55,097 nucleotides of DNA from Chloracidobacterium sp. UBA3360 (GCA_002360555.1 DEQS01000100.1:32872-87968), one strand, 5' to 3'. Shown: positions 25,635-35,250, counted from the stretch's first letter. Numbers and translations are program-made. Notes: generated from the letters alone by a model not told the origin.

Positions 25635-26552
25635 TTACCAGCGATAGTTAAATCCGGTATTAAAACTGTGGAACGTAGTTTTCCAGTTATACATTACCGA
25701 AAAAGCACTGGCGGTTGGTGCCGATGGAACGGTCAATGATTCGTTGCCAAAATCGAAATAGAGATACTCTGTTTTCCAACTCCAGTGGTCGTTAACAGCA
25801 ACCTCGCCGCCAAACCCGGCGGTCCAGCCTGCCTTTGTTTTATTGAAAGCAGCGGGATAGTGGAGTGTTCCGGTTGGACGGAAATCGCTCTCGGCCGCAT
25901 AATTTACACGCCCAAATGCGAGGCCCGCGGTTCCATAAATGTACACACGGTTCCAAGCACCGCCGGCACGGCCGCGAAATGTGCCGACATAATCGATGTC
26001 CTGTGTCGTGGACTGGAAACTACCGGTACCAAAGGCGGTTCCGTTATTTTGAATGATCGGCGATACGATCGTGGTGCGTTTAATGTTTGACCACGAGATG
26101 CTCGCCTCCGGGCCGGCGACGAAATGGCCGGATTGCCAATTGTATCCGCCGTGGCCGCCAACGGTAAATCCTCTAGGATCCGCCTTGATCGTGACCGGCA
26201 GCATGTTGATGAATGCGGTGGCACTCGGTAGCGGTTCAAAGCGGGTGTCGCCACCGCCCCATCCGTAACCAAAATTACCGCCGACATACGCACCTGTCCA
26301 GGTGTAGGTTGTCGGAGTCGCCGCACGCTTTTTGACGATCGGTAATACAGAGCCCGCGGGCGGGGTGTATTTTTCGATCCTTGGCGTAAAAGGCATCTTA
26401 AATGTGTTTTGTGCCACGGTTTCGGTTGAAACTACTGATGGTTTAACCGCCGGCTGCGTAGAGCCGGTTTCCTGTGCGTTTGCCGCAGGCGGCATAAAGC
26501 CCGCGACCGTAAATAGTAATAGACCAGATATTGTAAGGATTTTTTTATTCAT
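25635..26552 (-). CDS. Outer-membrane beta-barrel protein (Omp25/RopB-like porin family)
   Basis: 305 residues: signal peptide ending in NAQ (about 27), a 60-residue Pro/Thr-rich periplasmic linker, then an eight-stranded barrel starting at TWTGAYVGGNFGYGWGGG (about 93). Alternating aromatic and small residues follow (GFTVGGHGGYNW, VGTFRGRAGGAWNRVYIYG, WSWKTEYLYFDFG), and the protein ends in FNTGFNYRW, a C-terminal aromatic BAM signal. The layout is that of the small Omp25/Omp31-type family. Role: envelope integrity or surface exposure. It is flanked by its own promoter and terminator, so it is probably a single-gene unit. Confidence 0.9.
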   Translation of the reverse strand: MNKKILTISGLLLFTVAGFMPPAANAQETGSTQPAVKPSVVSTETVAQNTFKMPFTPRIEKYTPPAGSVLPIVKKRAATPTTYTWTGAYVGGNFGYGWGGGDTRFEPLPSATAFINMLPVTIKADPRGFTVGGHGGYNWQSGHFVAGPEASISWSNIKRTTIVSPIIQNNGTAFGTGSFQSTTQDIDYVGTFRGRAGGAWNRVYIYGTAGLAFGRVNYAAESDFRPTGTLHYPAAFNKTKAGWTAGFGGEVAVNDHWSWKTEYLYFDFGNESLTVPSAPTASAFSVMYNWKTTFHSFNTGFNYRW

Positions 26553-26650
26553 TTTTTTGAACCTCTAAATTATAAAAACTTTTCAATTAATTCATATGTT
26601 GGGAAATTCCGTACAGCCCTCAAACTAAACGATCGCGAGCGTACAGTATT

Positions 26651-26680
26651 ATTATGAAACTAATAAGTTAGACGAATCAA
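26651..26680 (-). promoter_or_regulatory. Predicted promoter of the beta-barrel gene
   Basis: On the minus strand TTGATT (26675-26680) and CATAAT (26651-26656) are separated by 18 bases. The start would be about 90 bases before the ATG at 26552, giving a sizeable AT-rich leader with GAGG near the start codon. The sequence between 26553 and 26799 holds no gene. Confidence 0.45.
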
Positions 26681-26741
26681 GCGTAAATTTAGTTGCACGA
26701 CGCGAAGTTCATCAGACAAGAAAATTTGCGGTGTCAAAGAT

Positions 26742-26770
26742 AAAAAAGGTGCCGTTACAGCACCCTTTTT
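26742..26770 (-). terminator. Terminator of the zinc-ribbon gene
   Basis: GGTGC-CGTTACA-GCACC flanked by AAAAAA and TTTTT gives a stem followed by a T-run on either strand. It lies 30 bases after the stop of the minus-strand gene at 26800. Confidence 0.75.
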
Positions 26771-26799
26771 CAAACGCGTAAGTTAAGACTCTGAATTAA

Positions 26800-27531
26800 C
26801 TAAGAGGCGGCGGCTTCGGATTCGCGGCCGCGGATGTACATGATGCGTGTGCAATTTTCGCAGGTGATGATCTCGTCGCCTTTTTTGACGTTGACCTGTA
26901 CCTGTGGGCGGAGCAAGACGTAACATGCACTGCACGAACCATTTACGACCTCGGCCACGGCGATGCCGTCGCGGCTGCGTTGGGCGAGGCGATTGTAAAT
27001 AGCGGCAAGACGTTCGGGCAAGGTCGCAAATGCGGTCTCGCGATGACCGGTCTCGGTCTTAAATTCTTTATTGTGCGCGGCGATCTGAGCGTCAAATTCT
27101 TTGAGGGCTTCGTCGCGTTTGGCGTCGAGAGTGTTGATCTCGTCCGCACGTTCGGCCAACTCTTTCTCGACACCCTCGACCTCTTCCATGATCTCAACGA
27201 TCTGGGTCTCAAATGCCGCGATCTGCTTTTGCAGAGCGTCGGTCTCGCGCATGGCGGTTTCGTACTCTTTTGAGTTTTGGGCGTGTTTTAGGTTGCGCTC
27301 GGCACGCTCGAGATAGGTCTTATTTTCGGCGATCTGTTTTTCGGCGTCGGCACGTTTTGCGTTCAGCGTGTCGCGTTTGTTTTGTATCTCTCGAATAGAA
27401 AAGGCGTGCTGTTCAAACTCTTGTTCGATCTCGGCACGCCTAGCTTCTGCTGTTTCTATCGACTTTTTCAACCTGCGGAGGTTGGTATCGGTAACTTGTA
27501 ACTCTATCAATTTATCAAGATCTGGTATCAC
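26800..27531 (-). CDS. CdsZ/CT398-like coiled-coil protein with C4 zinc ribbon (DUF164 family)
   Basis: 243 residues. Residues 1-180 form a long antiparallel coiled coil (heptads of Leu, Ala and charged residues; KQIAENKTYLERAERNLKHA). The C-terminal zinc ribbon carries C-x2-C (SCSACY, near residue 200) and C-x2-C (TCENCT, near 225). CdsZ-type proteins of this layout are proposed to bind nucleic acid and chaperone secretion or RNA-related complexes, but a general role is not settled. It is common in many phyla. It stands as a single gene with its own terminator. Confidence 0.9.
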   Translation of the reverse strand: MIPDLDKLIELQVTDTNLRRLKKSIETAEARRAEIEQEFEQHAFSIREIQNKRDTLNAKRADAEKQIAENKTYLERAERNLKHAQNSKEYETAMRETDALQKQIAAFETQIVEIMEEVEGVEKELAERADEINTLDAKRDEALKEFDAQIAAHNKEFKTETGHRETAFATLPERLAAIYNRLAQRSRDGIAVAEVVNGSCSACYVLLRPQVQVNVKKGDEIITCENCTRIMYIRGRESEAAAS

Positions 27532-27606
27532 TGTTCGAATGTCTCCCGTATATCAAGGTCAACTTATAATGTTACCTCACAACGGGCCGTGAAACAAAAC
27601 GCGCAC

Positions 27607-28113
27607 TCACGCGCCTAAGAATATGTCGAAATGCTGACGCAGATGGCCGCTGTCAATGGCGGTGTCGGTTACGTCGAGCCAGGCGGGCAGTTCGTCGCCG
27701 TGGACGAGCCGGATCTCGGCGGTGTGCTTTGGCATACCAAAATGCGCGATGCGGGCGTAGGCGAGCGCACCCTTTTGCATGATACCGTCGGCGGGAAGAC
27801 GCGCCCAACCTGCCTCGACCGTCAGACATCTTACACCTTGACGCACACGGAGCAGGGCACCGGTCATCGTCGAATTGCCGCGAGTAAAACTGTGCGGCTC
27901 TTCGCGCTCGACTTGGACCGGGTTGTGGCCGGCCATCGCCGGACCGGCGATCTCGATCACGGTGTCAAAGAGCCAGCCGACACCGTTACGGCGAATTGCG
28001 TCGTTAGTCGCCTTGAGCCGTAGGTACTCAGCGACATGTTCGCGGCCGGTCGCAGCCGCCTTTTCTGCGGAGTCGGTGAGCATTTGGGACCATACCTGAT
28101 CGAGTTCGGTCAT
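27607..28113 (-). CDS. Conserved hypothetical cytoplasmic protein
   Basis: 168 residues, no signal or membrane segment. The N terminus is helical (ELDQVWSQMLTDSAEKAA). A middle part resembles a small beta barrel (FDTVIEIAGP, STMTGALLRVRQGVR), and the C terminus reads ARIAHFGMPKHTAEIRLVHGDELPAWLD. No family is recognised. The ATG at 28113 starts the conserved-looking part; the frame continues to 28557 but that region overlaps the divergent TPR gene and is not credible. Confidence 0.65.
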   Translation of the reverse strand: MTELDQVWSQMLTDSAEKAAATGREHVAEYLRLKATNDAIRRNGVGWLFDTVIEIAGPAMAGHNPVQVEREEPHSFTRGNSTMTGALLRVRQGVRCLTVEAGWARLPADGIMQKGALAYARIAHFGMPKHTAEIRLVHGDELPAWLDVTDTAIDSGHLRQHFDIFLGA

Positions 28114-28198
28114 AGATGCGAGGATACGGCGGGCAGAGCCGAAAGGCAATTTCGTGGTATTATTTTTACACCGGCGGCGAATATTTGAGAGTTTTTTT

Positions 28199-30694
28199 AT
28201 GAGATCTTTGACGACTATTTTTCTATTTTTGCTGCTGTCACTTTCAGCGTTTTCCCAGACCGCAAAACCAAAACCCACGCCTCTAAAACCTAAACCCAAG
28301 CCTACTGTAACGCCTACAAAAAAGCCGGATGAAAAAACTGCTTTGGATAAAGCCGCGGCTATTGAGGCGGCGGCGGACAGAGTCAAGGCGTTACAAAAGT
28401 TTAATGATTCTTTTCCAAAATCGACCCGACGCGGCGAGGCTCTCGAACTTATCGCCGCGGCGAGAGTTACGCTTGGCAACGAAAAGATCGACGCAAAGGA
28501 TCTCGATGGTTCACTGATATTTTTCAAAGCTGCTGTAACCGACGCCCCAAAACCCATCGGAGAAAAGCTTTGGACTGACGCACTTGCAAAGGTCGGAGCT
28601 AATCTCTATTTTCGCGGCAAACGGTCCGAGGCACTAGATATAGTTAAAGTCCTTGAGGACAAAGCAGACGCAAACGCCACTCAGATGCTCGATATTGCGG
28701 CGTTTTACATGAGCATCGAAAACGGCTCTGAGGCAAAACGTATCGCGGGTAAGGTGATCGCCTTTGCCCCGAATTCGGCGGCGGCGTATCAGACGCTTGG
28801 GCTCGCAAACAGAATAGATTTTCAGTTAGAAGAGGCTGCGGCCGCGTATGCAAAGGCTTTGGAACTTGACCCCGAATCGCTGACGGCGCGACGCGGACTG
28901 GCGGAGATGGATCGGGCGGTTGGCAAAGCGGATGAGGCGGTAACGCTGTATCGGGAAATTCTTGCTAAAGAGGCCGACAATGTTCCGGCTCAAACCGGGC
29001 TAATACTCGCACTTTTTGATGCGGGAAAGCGGGCGGATGCCGAGACGGAACTTGCAAAATCGCTTGAGACAAATCCTAGTAACGTGATACTGCTTGCAAG
29101 TGCGGCGTATTGGTATGCCGCAAACAACGACGGCGACAAGGCCGTCGATCTTGCGATCAAGGCGATCGCGGCGGACCCGCGCTTTATCTGGTCGCATCTA
29201 GCTCTCGCACGCGGATTGCTTATCCAGCGGCGACCGGCCGATGCGGAAAAAGCAATGCTTGCGGCGAGGCAATACGGCAATTTTCCGACGGTTGAGTATG
29301 AGATGGCATCGGCTCGGGTCGCGGCGGGATATTATCGAGAGGCTGCTGATTTGCTCACCCGAAATTTTTCGATCAAAGACGGCCTGATCCAGACAAAGCT
29401 TGGCGGACGTATTACGCGTGAATCAAAGAATTTCTCAGAGCTAGTCGGCTACGAGCGGCGGGCAAGTATCTTTGCCCCGACCGCCGCCGACGATCCGGAA
29501 AACGCAGCGCGATTGACGGCGCTGTTAGAGTTAAAGCAGACACTCGATGCTGCCGAGCCGAACGCGGAAGTGGCGGCAAGGTTAGCGGATGAGTTCGTTC
29601 GCGGAGGCGATCAGATGCGTGTGCATCGGCAGATATTTGTGGCGTCGCAGCTGTTGGAAAAGAAGGTAGCCTTACCAAAGGTGCTTGAGCTTACTAAAGC
29701 GGCGGCAGCGAATGTGGATGCCGGACTCGAAGTTCCAAATGCGTCTGTGGCCGTCATGGCTAGTGAGCTCTACGAAGCTCGCGGCCTCGCGGCGTCTAAG
29801 GGCGAATACATTCAGGTTCCTGATGTTCCTAGAGCGACGCTGTCGGCTATCCTGCGTGGCCAGATCGAGGAACTCAGCGGATGGGCGGCGTATCAGATGG
29901 ATAACTCGTCCGACGCCGTTCTGAGATTAAGACGCGCGGTCGGTGTGCTGCCGGTTAATAGCGCCTGGTGGCGTTCGAGTATGTGGCGGCTAGGTGCCGC
30001 ATTGTCGCTGGCGGGTAAAGATGCCGAGGCTCTGGAGGCATATTTCAAAGTCTATAAAAGCGGCGGCCCCGATGTCATTCGTTATACCGCGATCGAGGCT
30101 CTATACAAACGTGTTAACGGTAATACAACCGGCCTCGAGGAAAAGATCGGCCCGAATCCTGCGGCACCTGCGGTCGTAGAAACTCCAACGCCAAAAGCCG
30201 AACCTACTGCATCTCCAACTCCTGAAACCACACCAACGCCGGAGGTCAAGGCTGAGCCGCCTCCGACTCCAACCCCGACGCCCGAGGAGATAAAACCTGT
30301 GGTGGTGCCAACTCCGTCAACGACGCCTGAGGAAACTCCAAAACCAAGCGAAGAAAAGCCAAAGGATCTGTTTCCGCCGGTTGTCATTATTCCCGGTGAA
30401 ACAACCAAAGACCTAAAACCGTGCACGATCACGGTGAGCGAAGAGGTCTTGACGCTGGTTAGTCGTGGTGGAGATCTCGCCGTCATCATCGGTCTCGATG
30501 GTGATGGCGAATTGGACGGGATCAAGGCAAGGTCGTCGAGTCCGGATGATGTTTCAGTCCGCCGTGAGGTCATAGCTGCGGTTAAGTCGCGAGCGATATT
30601 TGTTTTGCGTTCGATCAGCGCAAAAGCCGGGACTTATCAAATCAGCTTTGAGTTACCCTGCGGCAAAAAAGACATTATTGTGAATGTGAAGTAG
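28199..30694 (+). CDS. Secreted TPR-repeat protein with Pro/Thr linker and C-terminal domain
   Basis: 831 residues. A signal peptide (RSLTTIFLFLLLSLSAFSQ) is followed by a Lys/Pro-rich stretch, at least eight TPR-like helical hairpins (about 60-620; for example AAAYQTLGLANRIDFQLEEA and AAAYAKALELDPESLTARRG), a Pro/Thr/Glu-rich linker (about 650-735), and an 85-residue beta-rich C-terminal domain (CTITVSEEVLTLVSRGGDL ... YQISFELPC) with two cysteines that may form a disulphide. TPRs mediate protein contacts in the periplasm. The start is the ATG at 28199 because the signal peptide begins there. The last 20 bases overlap the convergent ligase gene. Confidence 0.85.
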   Translation: MRSLTTIFLFLLLSLSAFSQTAKPKPTPLKPKPKPTVTPTKKPDEKTALDKAAAIEAAADRVKALQKFNDSFPKSTRRGEALELIAAARVTLGNEKIDAKDLDGSLIFFKAAVTDAPKPIGEKLWTDALAKVGANLYFRGKRSEALDIVKVLEDKADANATQMLDIAAFYMSIENGSEAKRIAGKVIAFAPNSAAAYQTLGLANRIDFQLEEAAAAYAKALELDPESLTARRGLAEMDRAVGKADEAVTLYREILAKEADNVPAQTGLILALFDAGKRADAETELAKSLETNPSNVILLASAAYWYAANNDGDKAVDLAIKAIAADPRFIWSHLALARGLLIQRRPADAEKAMLAARQYGNFPTVEYEMASARVAAGYYREAADLLTRNFSIKDGLIQTKLGGRITRESKNFSELVGYERRASIFAPTAADDPENAARLTALLELKQTLDAAEPNAEVAARLADEFVRGGDQMRVHRQIFVASQLLEKKVALPKVLELTKAAAANVDAGLEVPNASVAVMASELYEARGLAASKGEYIQVPDVPRATLSAILRGQIEELSGWAAYQMDNSSDAVLRLRRAVGVLPVNSAWWRSSMWRLGAALSLAGKDAEALEAYFKVYKSGGPDVIRYTAIEALYKRVNGNTTGLEEKIGPNPAAPAVVETPTPKAEPTASPTPETTPTPEVKAEPPPTPTPTPEEIKPVVVPTPSTTPEETPKPSEEKPKDLFPPVVIIPGETTKDLKPCTITVSEEVLTLVSRGGDLAVIIGLDGDGELDGIKARSSSPDDVSVRREVIAAVKSRAIFVLRSISAKAGTYQISFELPCGKKDIIVNVK

Positions 30695-32120
30695 AGCGGC
30701 GTTTTTTTCGTCGATGGGACTCGCCTTTGCCCGCTGCTTTTACCGAGACGGTCGCGATAGCAACTAGCAATAAAAAGAAAAATCCATTTGACGGTGTGCG
30801 CAGCGGAAAGTCTACAAAGCTGTGCACAAATATCCCAAAGCATCCGGCCAGAGCCCCGATCGCTGCGGTTTGTCTAAATCCGCTGCCGGCATTTGTTATT
30901 GTGCGCAACCCTTTTCTAAACAATAAATAGATAAAAACCGCGATACACGCAAAGCCGACGATCCCTGTTTCGGCGAGTATTTGCAGGTATTCGTTATGGG
31001 CTTGTTCGACGCGAAATATGCCGTGCCAAGTGTCGTGCTTTGTAAACGCTACACCAAAAGCATCGAGGCCCGCTCCGAGAATAGGATGTTCAAAAAAGAT
31101 CTTTATTGCGACAGACCAGAAATGAGTCCTGCCGCTGGAGATATCATCTGCGGCCGCGTTCATGCTGAGTCCGCGAACAAGCGAATCATCTCCACCGAGA
31201 AAAACCACTGTCGCCAAAATAAGCAATACCGCAACTGCAAAACTTGCGCCGATCGTAACGATCCGCGGCAATTTCTGTGTTTCTTCGGTTTCGCTACTCC
31301 GGGAGGACCCCTTTCGAATAACAAAATTGACGATCAGGACGAAAGCGGCAACCGACACAAAGCCGATCAAACCGCCGCGAGAACCGGTCATGATCGTACC
31401 AATAGCCATAATTGCCAGTGCGATCATTAAAAGGGGCTTTCTATTCTGCTCTGCGGTTTTGCCCAGTATCAGGCTGAGTGTCACACCGCCGGTCATTAAC
31501 ATTAGCGATGCGAAATGGTGCTGGTTAACAAAGGGTCCAAATGGTATCGCACCTAAAGGAGCCCGCAGCCCGTAAATTGACTCCGGGCTTGCAAGCCGTT
31601 GTATAATTGCGACAAAAGCTAGTACGGAGCCAAAGATCACGACGAGAAATACCAGTTTCTTCAAACGCTTTTCGCTATTAATGAACGTCAGGCACGCTGC
31701 GAGAAAGACGATATAAACGACCAAATGCGAAAGAAAAAATCGGGTTCCGCTTGGGTCAAGCGTCAGCGACCTTGAGGCGGGTATGTTGAGAATATCCCCT
31801 CCTGCTCCCGAACCAAGTGGCAGGAGTTGTATAAGCCCGATCAGCAATAGCCCGGTCAATGGAAGAGGCAAAGGATCGGCTGCAAATATCAACCCCTTTG
31901 CCCGCCAAGCTTCGACCAGCCACATTAAGATGATCGCGACCCAGCAAATGGTAACGATTATCCAAGTGGCGTTATCGACGCCGCCAAACAAAAGTGTGGT
32001 AAATATCGGAACAAAGCACAGCAAAAAAAAGATTAGGGAGCTAAGCCGCGACGAATGGCTGCCGGCCGCGACATTATCGATTGGGCCTGACTGTTGGGGT
32101 GTTTCGAGGCTTTCGTTCAT
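30675..32120 (-). CDS. O-antigen ligase-family (Wzy_C) membrane protein
   Basis: 481 residues with about 12 membrane segments and the Wzy_C hallmark region: a large periplasmic loop (about 330-380) with FEHPILGAGLDAFGV, then VEQAHNEYLQILAETGIVG. WaaL ligases and Wzy-type polymerases both carry this domain, so it either joins the finished glycan to a lipid carrier or polymerises the repeat units. It is the last gene of the polysaccharide locus and starts eight bases after the TPR gene ends. A second polymerase-like membrane gene is at 38524, so ligase is slightly more likely for this one. Confidence 0.87.
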   Translation of the reverse strand: MNESLETPQQSGPIDNVAAGSHSSRLSSLIFFLLCFVPIFTTLLFGGVDNATWIIVTICWVAIILMWLVEAWRAKGLIFAADPLPLPLTGLLLIGLIQLLPLGSGAGGDILNIPASRSLTLDPSGTRFFLSHLVVYIVFLAACLTFINSEKRLKKLVFLVVIFGSVLAFVAIIQRLASPESIYGLRAPLGAIPFGPFVNQHHFASLMLMTGGVTLSLILGKTAEQNRKPLLMIALAIMAIGTIMTGSRGGLIGFVSVAAFVLIVNFVIRKGSSRSSETEETQKLPRIVTIGASFAVAVLLILATVVFLGGDDSLVRGLSMNAAADDISSGRTHFWSVAIKIFFEHPILGAGLDAFGVAFTKHDTWHGIFRVEQAHNEYLQILAETGIVGFACIAVFIYLLFRKGLRTITNAGSGFRQTAAIGALAGCFGIFVHSFVDFPLRTPSNGFFFLLLVAIATVSVKAAGKGESHRRKKRRSTSHSQ

Positions 32121-32128
32121 CTTGTCTA

Positions 32129-33415
32129 TTACTGTTTTAAAGAAAGGTCATCAAAAGCTATCTTGCCGGTGACCGGACAAGCTGCAACGCCACATCCTTC
32201 GCGAATAAAACGGATCAAAACACCATCAGTTGATTCAGGAACCGTAAATTTTACCCTGAGCGTTGTCCAGTCACCGGCAAGTGCTAGATCATCGCTCACA
32301 GCGATCCGAACGGAATTAGTCGGATCGATCACTTCCCACTTGAAAGTGGCCTTAGATTTAATATCTGCCCGGTAAAAGCCTTCGAACTCGTACGTTGCTC
32401 CCGGGACAACTGCGACGGTTTGAAAGATCGATCGAAACGCCTTTGACTCAAACGAATCAAATGTCAGCCATAGGCTGTAATTTCCTGAGCGTTTCGCGGC
32501 CGCGCTCAACCCGATCTGTGGGTCAGTACCCTCGTCTATATTCCACTCAAATGTTCCGGCATTTCGCATTTTAATACCATTTTCAAAGCTACCGTCTGTG
32601 ACCTGGCCGGGTACAGGCTTTATGCCTGTACCACTATTTAGATCACCGGCGACACTTGCGGCGACGCGAAATTTTTTTGCTAAAATAGAAAGAGTAAAGA
32701 GCCGCTGCCCAATTTCCTTAAACTTGGTCGCCTTATCTTCTGCAGACAGTCTCGACCAGGCTTCGAATGCGTCTTCGTAACGTTTTTGCGTCACCAAAAC
32801 ATCGGCTAGGGCAGCATTAGTGTCGGGGGTGTCACCAAGTAATCGTCGAGCCTGCGTGACGTCACCATCCGTTACTTGCAACGCGATAGACGATGCCGGG
32901 TTGGCATATTTTGTGTCAGATGCGGCCGCAGCGGCGATCATCGCAAAACCCTCGTCCATCTTTTGATGCCGGATAAGTGAGTTGCCGTACGCCCATTTGA
33001 CCGAGGCATAATTTGGGGCGAGAGCTAATGCTCTGGCGAACGCTTTTTCGGCTCCTGTTTCGTCACCGCTACGGTCGCGGGCACGGCCCAGATTTATCCA
33101 GACCAGGTAGTTGTGAGGAGCGGCAGCCACCGATGTTTCATATTCGGCCAAGGACCGTGTCAGATCATCGGGTTCAAAGGTGCGCTCATAAACTATGGCA
33201 GCCGCGTAATGCGTCAGAGGATCATCAGGAGCTGTCTGTACGATCCAGTCAGCTACGATCTTTGCCTCCGGCTGGGTGGTGTCGATGCGTGTCGCTATGA
33301 GGTTGGCAAAATTCCATTTAATAAAAAAATATGCTGCGATTACAAATAGGACGCCAATCGCAAAAATAACGATATGGCCGATACCTGGTTTAAGTTTTAG
33401 TATTTTTAGCGACAA
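32129..33415 (-). CDS. TPR protein with N-terminal membrane anchor and C-terminal jelly-roll-like domain
   Basis: 428 residues. One membrane segment (HIVIFAIGVLFVIAAYFFI, residues 14-32) is followed by TPR-like helices (about 55-265; NYLVWINLGRARDRSGDET) and a beta-rich domain from about 285 (NAGTFEWNIDEGTDPQIGLS, YEFEGFYRADIKSKATF), resembling carbohydrate-binding modules. A possible role is a periplasmic scaffold contacting the glycan and its polymerase/ligase. It lies between the fused glycosyl-1-phosphate transferase and the ligase, all closely spaced. The binding-module call is a resemblance, not certain. Confidence 0.78.
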   Translation of the reverse strand: MSLKILKLKPGIGHIVIFAIGVLFVIAAYFFIKWNFANLIATRIDTTQPEAKIVADWIVQTAPDDPLTHYAAAIVYERTFEPDDLTRSLAEYETSVAAAPHNYLVWINLGRARDRSGDETGAEKAFARALALAPNYASVKWAYGNSLIRHQKMDEGFAMIAAAAASDTKYANPASSIALQVTDGDVTQARRLLGDTPDTNAALADVLVTQKRYEDAFEAWSRLSAEDKATKFKEIGQRLFTLSILAKKFRVAASVAGDLNSGTGIKPVPGQVTDGSFENGIKMRNAGTFEWNIDEGTDPQIGLSAAAKRSGNYSLWLTFDSFESKAFRSIFQTVAVVPGATYEFEGFYRADIKSKATFKWEVIDPTNSVRIAVSDDLALAGDWTTLRVKFTVPESTDGVLIRFIREGCGVAACPVTGKIAFDDLSLKQ

Positions 33416-33441
33416 ACTAAAGACCTTTTATACCTATCATC

Positions 33442-35250
33442 TTAACCGAAATCGACCGGTTCTATCTTAATATGAGCTCGTTTAAGCGTAACGTTCGCTT
33501 CGCGGCAGGCTTCGCGGATCTCTTTCATCCGCTCAGGGCCTATGTCTCTCGCCGAGATCAGGACCTCGGAAATTTCTTTTTCAATGCAAATTTCGACAAG
33601 TGATCTTTTGCCGTCAAAGACCTTGAGCCCGTGAATCACCTTATTGGTCTTTAGCGGATCGTCATCAACAAAACCGACAGCAACGTACTGCCATCCCGGG
33701 TTGTTGTTAAGTTCACGAAGGACCATCTCGCCGCCATCACCGGCGCCATATATCAGCACTCTTTGCCCTTCGACAGACGCTTGATTAGGTAATATTTGCC
33801 GGAAAAGACGAAATGCCATCCGGCTACCAATCACGGCGAGCAGCAACAGCAGAGCGTCAACTACGAAAACCGCCCGCGAAAAATACTGAAATCTATACAA
33901 CACGAGGATAGCAAGGACGCTCAAGACCGATCCAAGCCCAACACCTTTAGTGAACGTTATAAGGTCGCCGACACTGGTATATCTCCAGAGACCTCGATAA
34001 ACACCAACGATCAAAAATGACCCAAGTTTGATTAGTACGAGCAAGGGTAGCGTCTTGAGAAAAAGATCCCAGTTGGGGGTTTGTTCGAAAGACCCGAAAA
34101 GCAGGACAAACGCTCCGTAGTACGAAAGCGTGATTAGAAAACCGTCGAGAAAGACCTCAAAAATACGCCGTTTGTGCGATACATTTACGAGAAATGCGTA
34201 CATAGCATTTTCGCTGATCGCCTGGTCTTCTTCGCCTACTTCATACGCTTTTACCTTAGAGAGATAGACGCCGATAATGACGAGCACGATAATAAAAAGC
34301 GAGATCAGGGCCATACTCTGAGTGTTTTGGAGCCGACTTACAAGCCAGGCCAAAACTCCTGCCGAGATCGCAAAAGCGTAGAGCATCCAGACCGCAGATC
34401 TTTCGGACAGGCCGAGAGCGACCAACCGATGCGAGGTGTGATCACGCCCGCCTTTAGATGCGGGTTGGCCGCGCAATTTTCGCAAAATCGTGACAAACGT
34501 TGTGTCAAAGATCGGAACAAAAAGCACAAGCACCGGCACGGCAATGACAGCAACGATACCCCGCGACCGGCCGCCTGTCTGATTTAGTAATACCGAACCG
34601 GAAAGAAAAAAGCCGACGAACATCGATCCGCAATCGCCCATGAAAACAGACGCGGGATTAGAGTTAAACACCAGAAATCCAAGCAGCGCACCGACAAATG
34701 CGGAGATAAATAGAACCTCGGCGGTATTGCCGCCCGCCGCAAAATTAACGGCGAGGGAGATGGCTGCGATAGCCGAGATACCGGCTGCGAGGCCGTCCAT
34801 GTTGTCGAGCAGATTAATTGCGTTTGTTATGCCAACGACCCAGAAGACGGTGATCCAGATGTCGACGATCTCGTAACCTGTCATCGGAAGTTTTAGGCCG
34901 GATGAGATCAGCACGCCTGCTCCAACCAATTGTCCGATGAGTTTTTGATACGGACGAATAACGATCAGATCGTCCACAAGACCGATAATGAAAAGAATGG
35001 CACTGCCGCCAAGTACGACCAGTGAGTCGTGCGTGACTGGCACAAACGAAAAATAGACGATCGTGGTCGCGGCAAATATGGCGACGCCGCCCAACATAGC
35101 CGTCGGACGCTTGTGCCAGCGATCACTCTTTGGCTTTGCGACAAAGCCAAAACGCGTCGCGAAACTTCGTACGGCGAGCGTCATCAGCAGACCGATCACA
35201 AGACTGATCACTCCGATGGCAATTGGATTTGTAGTAAAACTAAGCATCAA
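33442..35250 (-). CDS. WecA/MraY-like glycosyl-1-phosphate transferase fused to CapD/FlaA1-like membrane and NAD-binding region
   Basis: 602 residues, two modules. Residues 1-330 are a WecA/MraY-type phosphoglycosyl transferase that starts the glycan on undecaprenyl phosphate: LVDDLIV with Asp93-Asp94, NLLDNMDGLAAG at 146-157, FMGDCGS at 203-209, GGRDHTSHR at 267-275 and about ten membrane segments. Residues 355-602 resemble the N-terminal half of polysaccharide epimerase/dehydratases (CapD, FlaA1, PglF): four membrane segments, then a nucleotide-binding GAGDGGE at 502-508 and a CoA_binding_3-like fold, but no SDR catalytic domain. It may be a regulatory or scaffolding fusion. It probably starts polymer synthesis for the locus. 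Start ATG at 35250, twelve bases from the upstream gene. Confidence 0.85.
   Translation of the reverse strand: MMLSFTTNPIAIGVISLVIGLLMTLAVRSFATRFGFVAKPKSDRWHKRPTAMLGGVAIFAATTIVYFSFVPVTHDSLVVLGGSAILFIIGLVDDLIVIRPYQKLIGQLVGAGVLISSGLKLPMTGYEIVDIWITVFWVVGITNAINLLDNMDGLAAGISAIAAISLAVNFAAGGNTAEVLFISAFVGALLGFLVFNSNPASVFMGDCGSMFVGFFLSGSVLLNQTGGRSRGIVAVIAVPVLVLFVPIFDTTFVTILRKLRGQPASKGGRDHTSHRLVALGLSERSAVWMLYAFAISAGVLAWLVSRLQNTQSMALISLFIIVLVIIGVYLSKVKAYEVGEEDQAISENAMYAFLVNVSHKRRIFEVFLDGFLITLSYYGAFVLLFGSFEQTPNWDLFLKTLPLLVLIKLGSFLIVGVYRGLWRYTSVGDLITFTKGVGLGSVLSVLAILVLYRFQYFSRAVFVVDALLLLLAVIGSRMAFRLFRQILPNQASVEGQRVLIYGAGDGGEMVLRELNNNPGWQYVAVGFVDDDPLKTNKVIHGLKVFDGKRSLVEICIEKEISEVLISARDIGPERMKEIREACREANVTLKRAHIKIEPVDFG

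Noticed and set aside
27607..28557. Long version (316 residues) of the hypothetical gene ending at 27607
   Set aside because: The extra N-terminal part overlaps the signal-peptide region of the divergent TPR gene and reads as compositionally biased noise; the ATG at 28113 is better.
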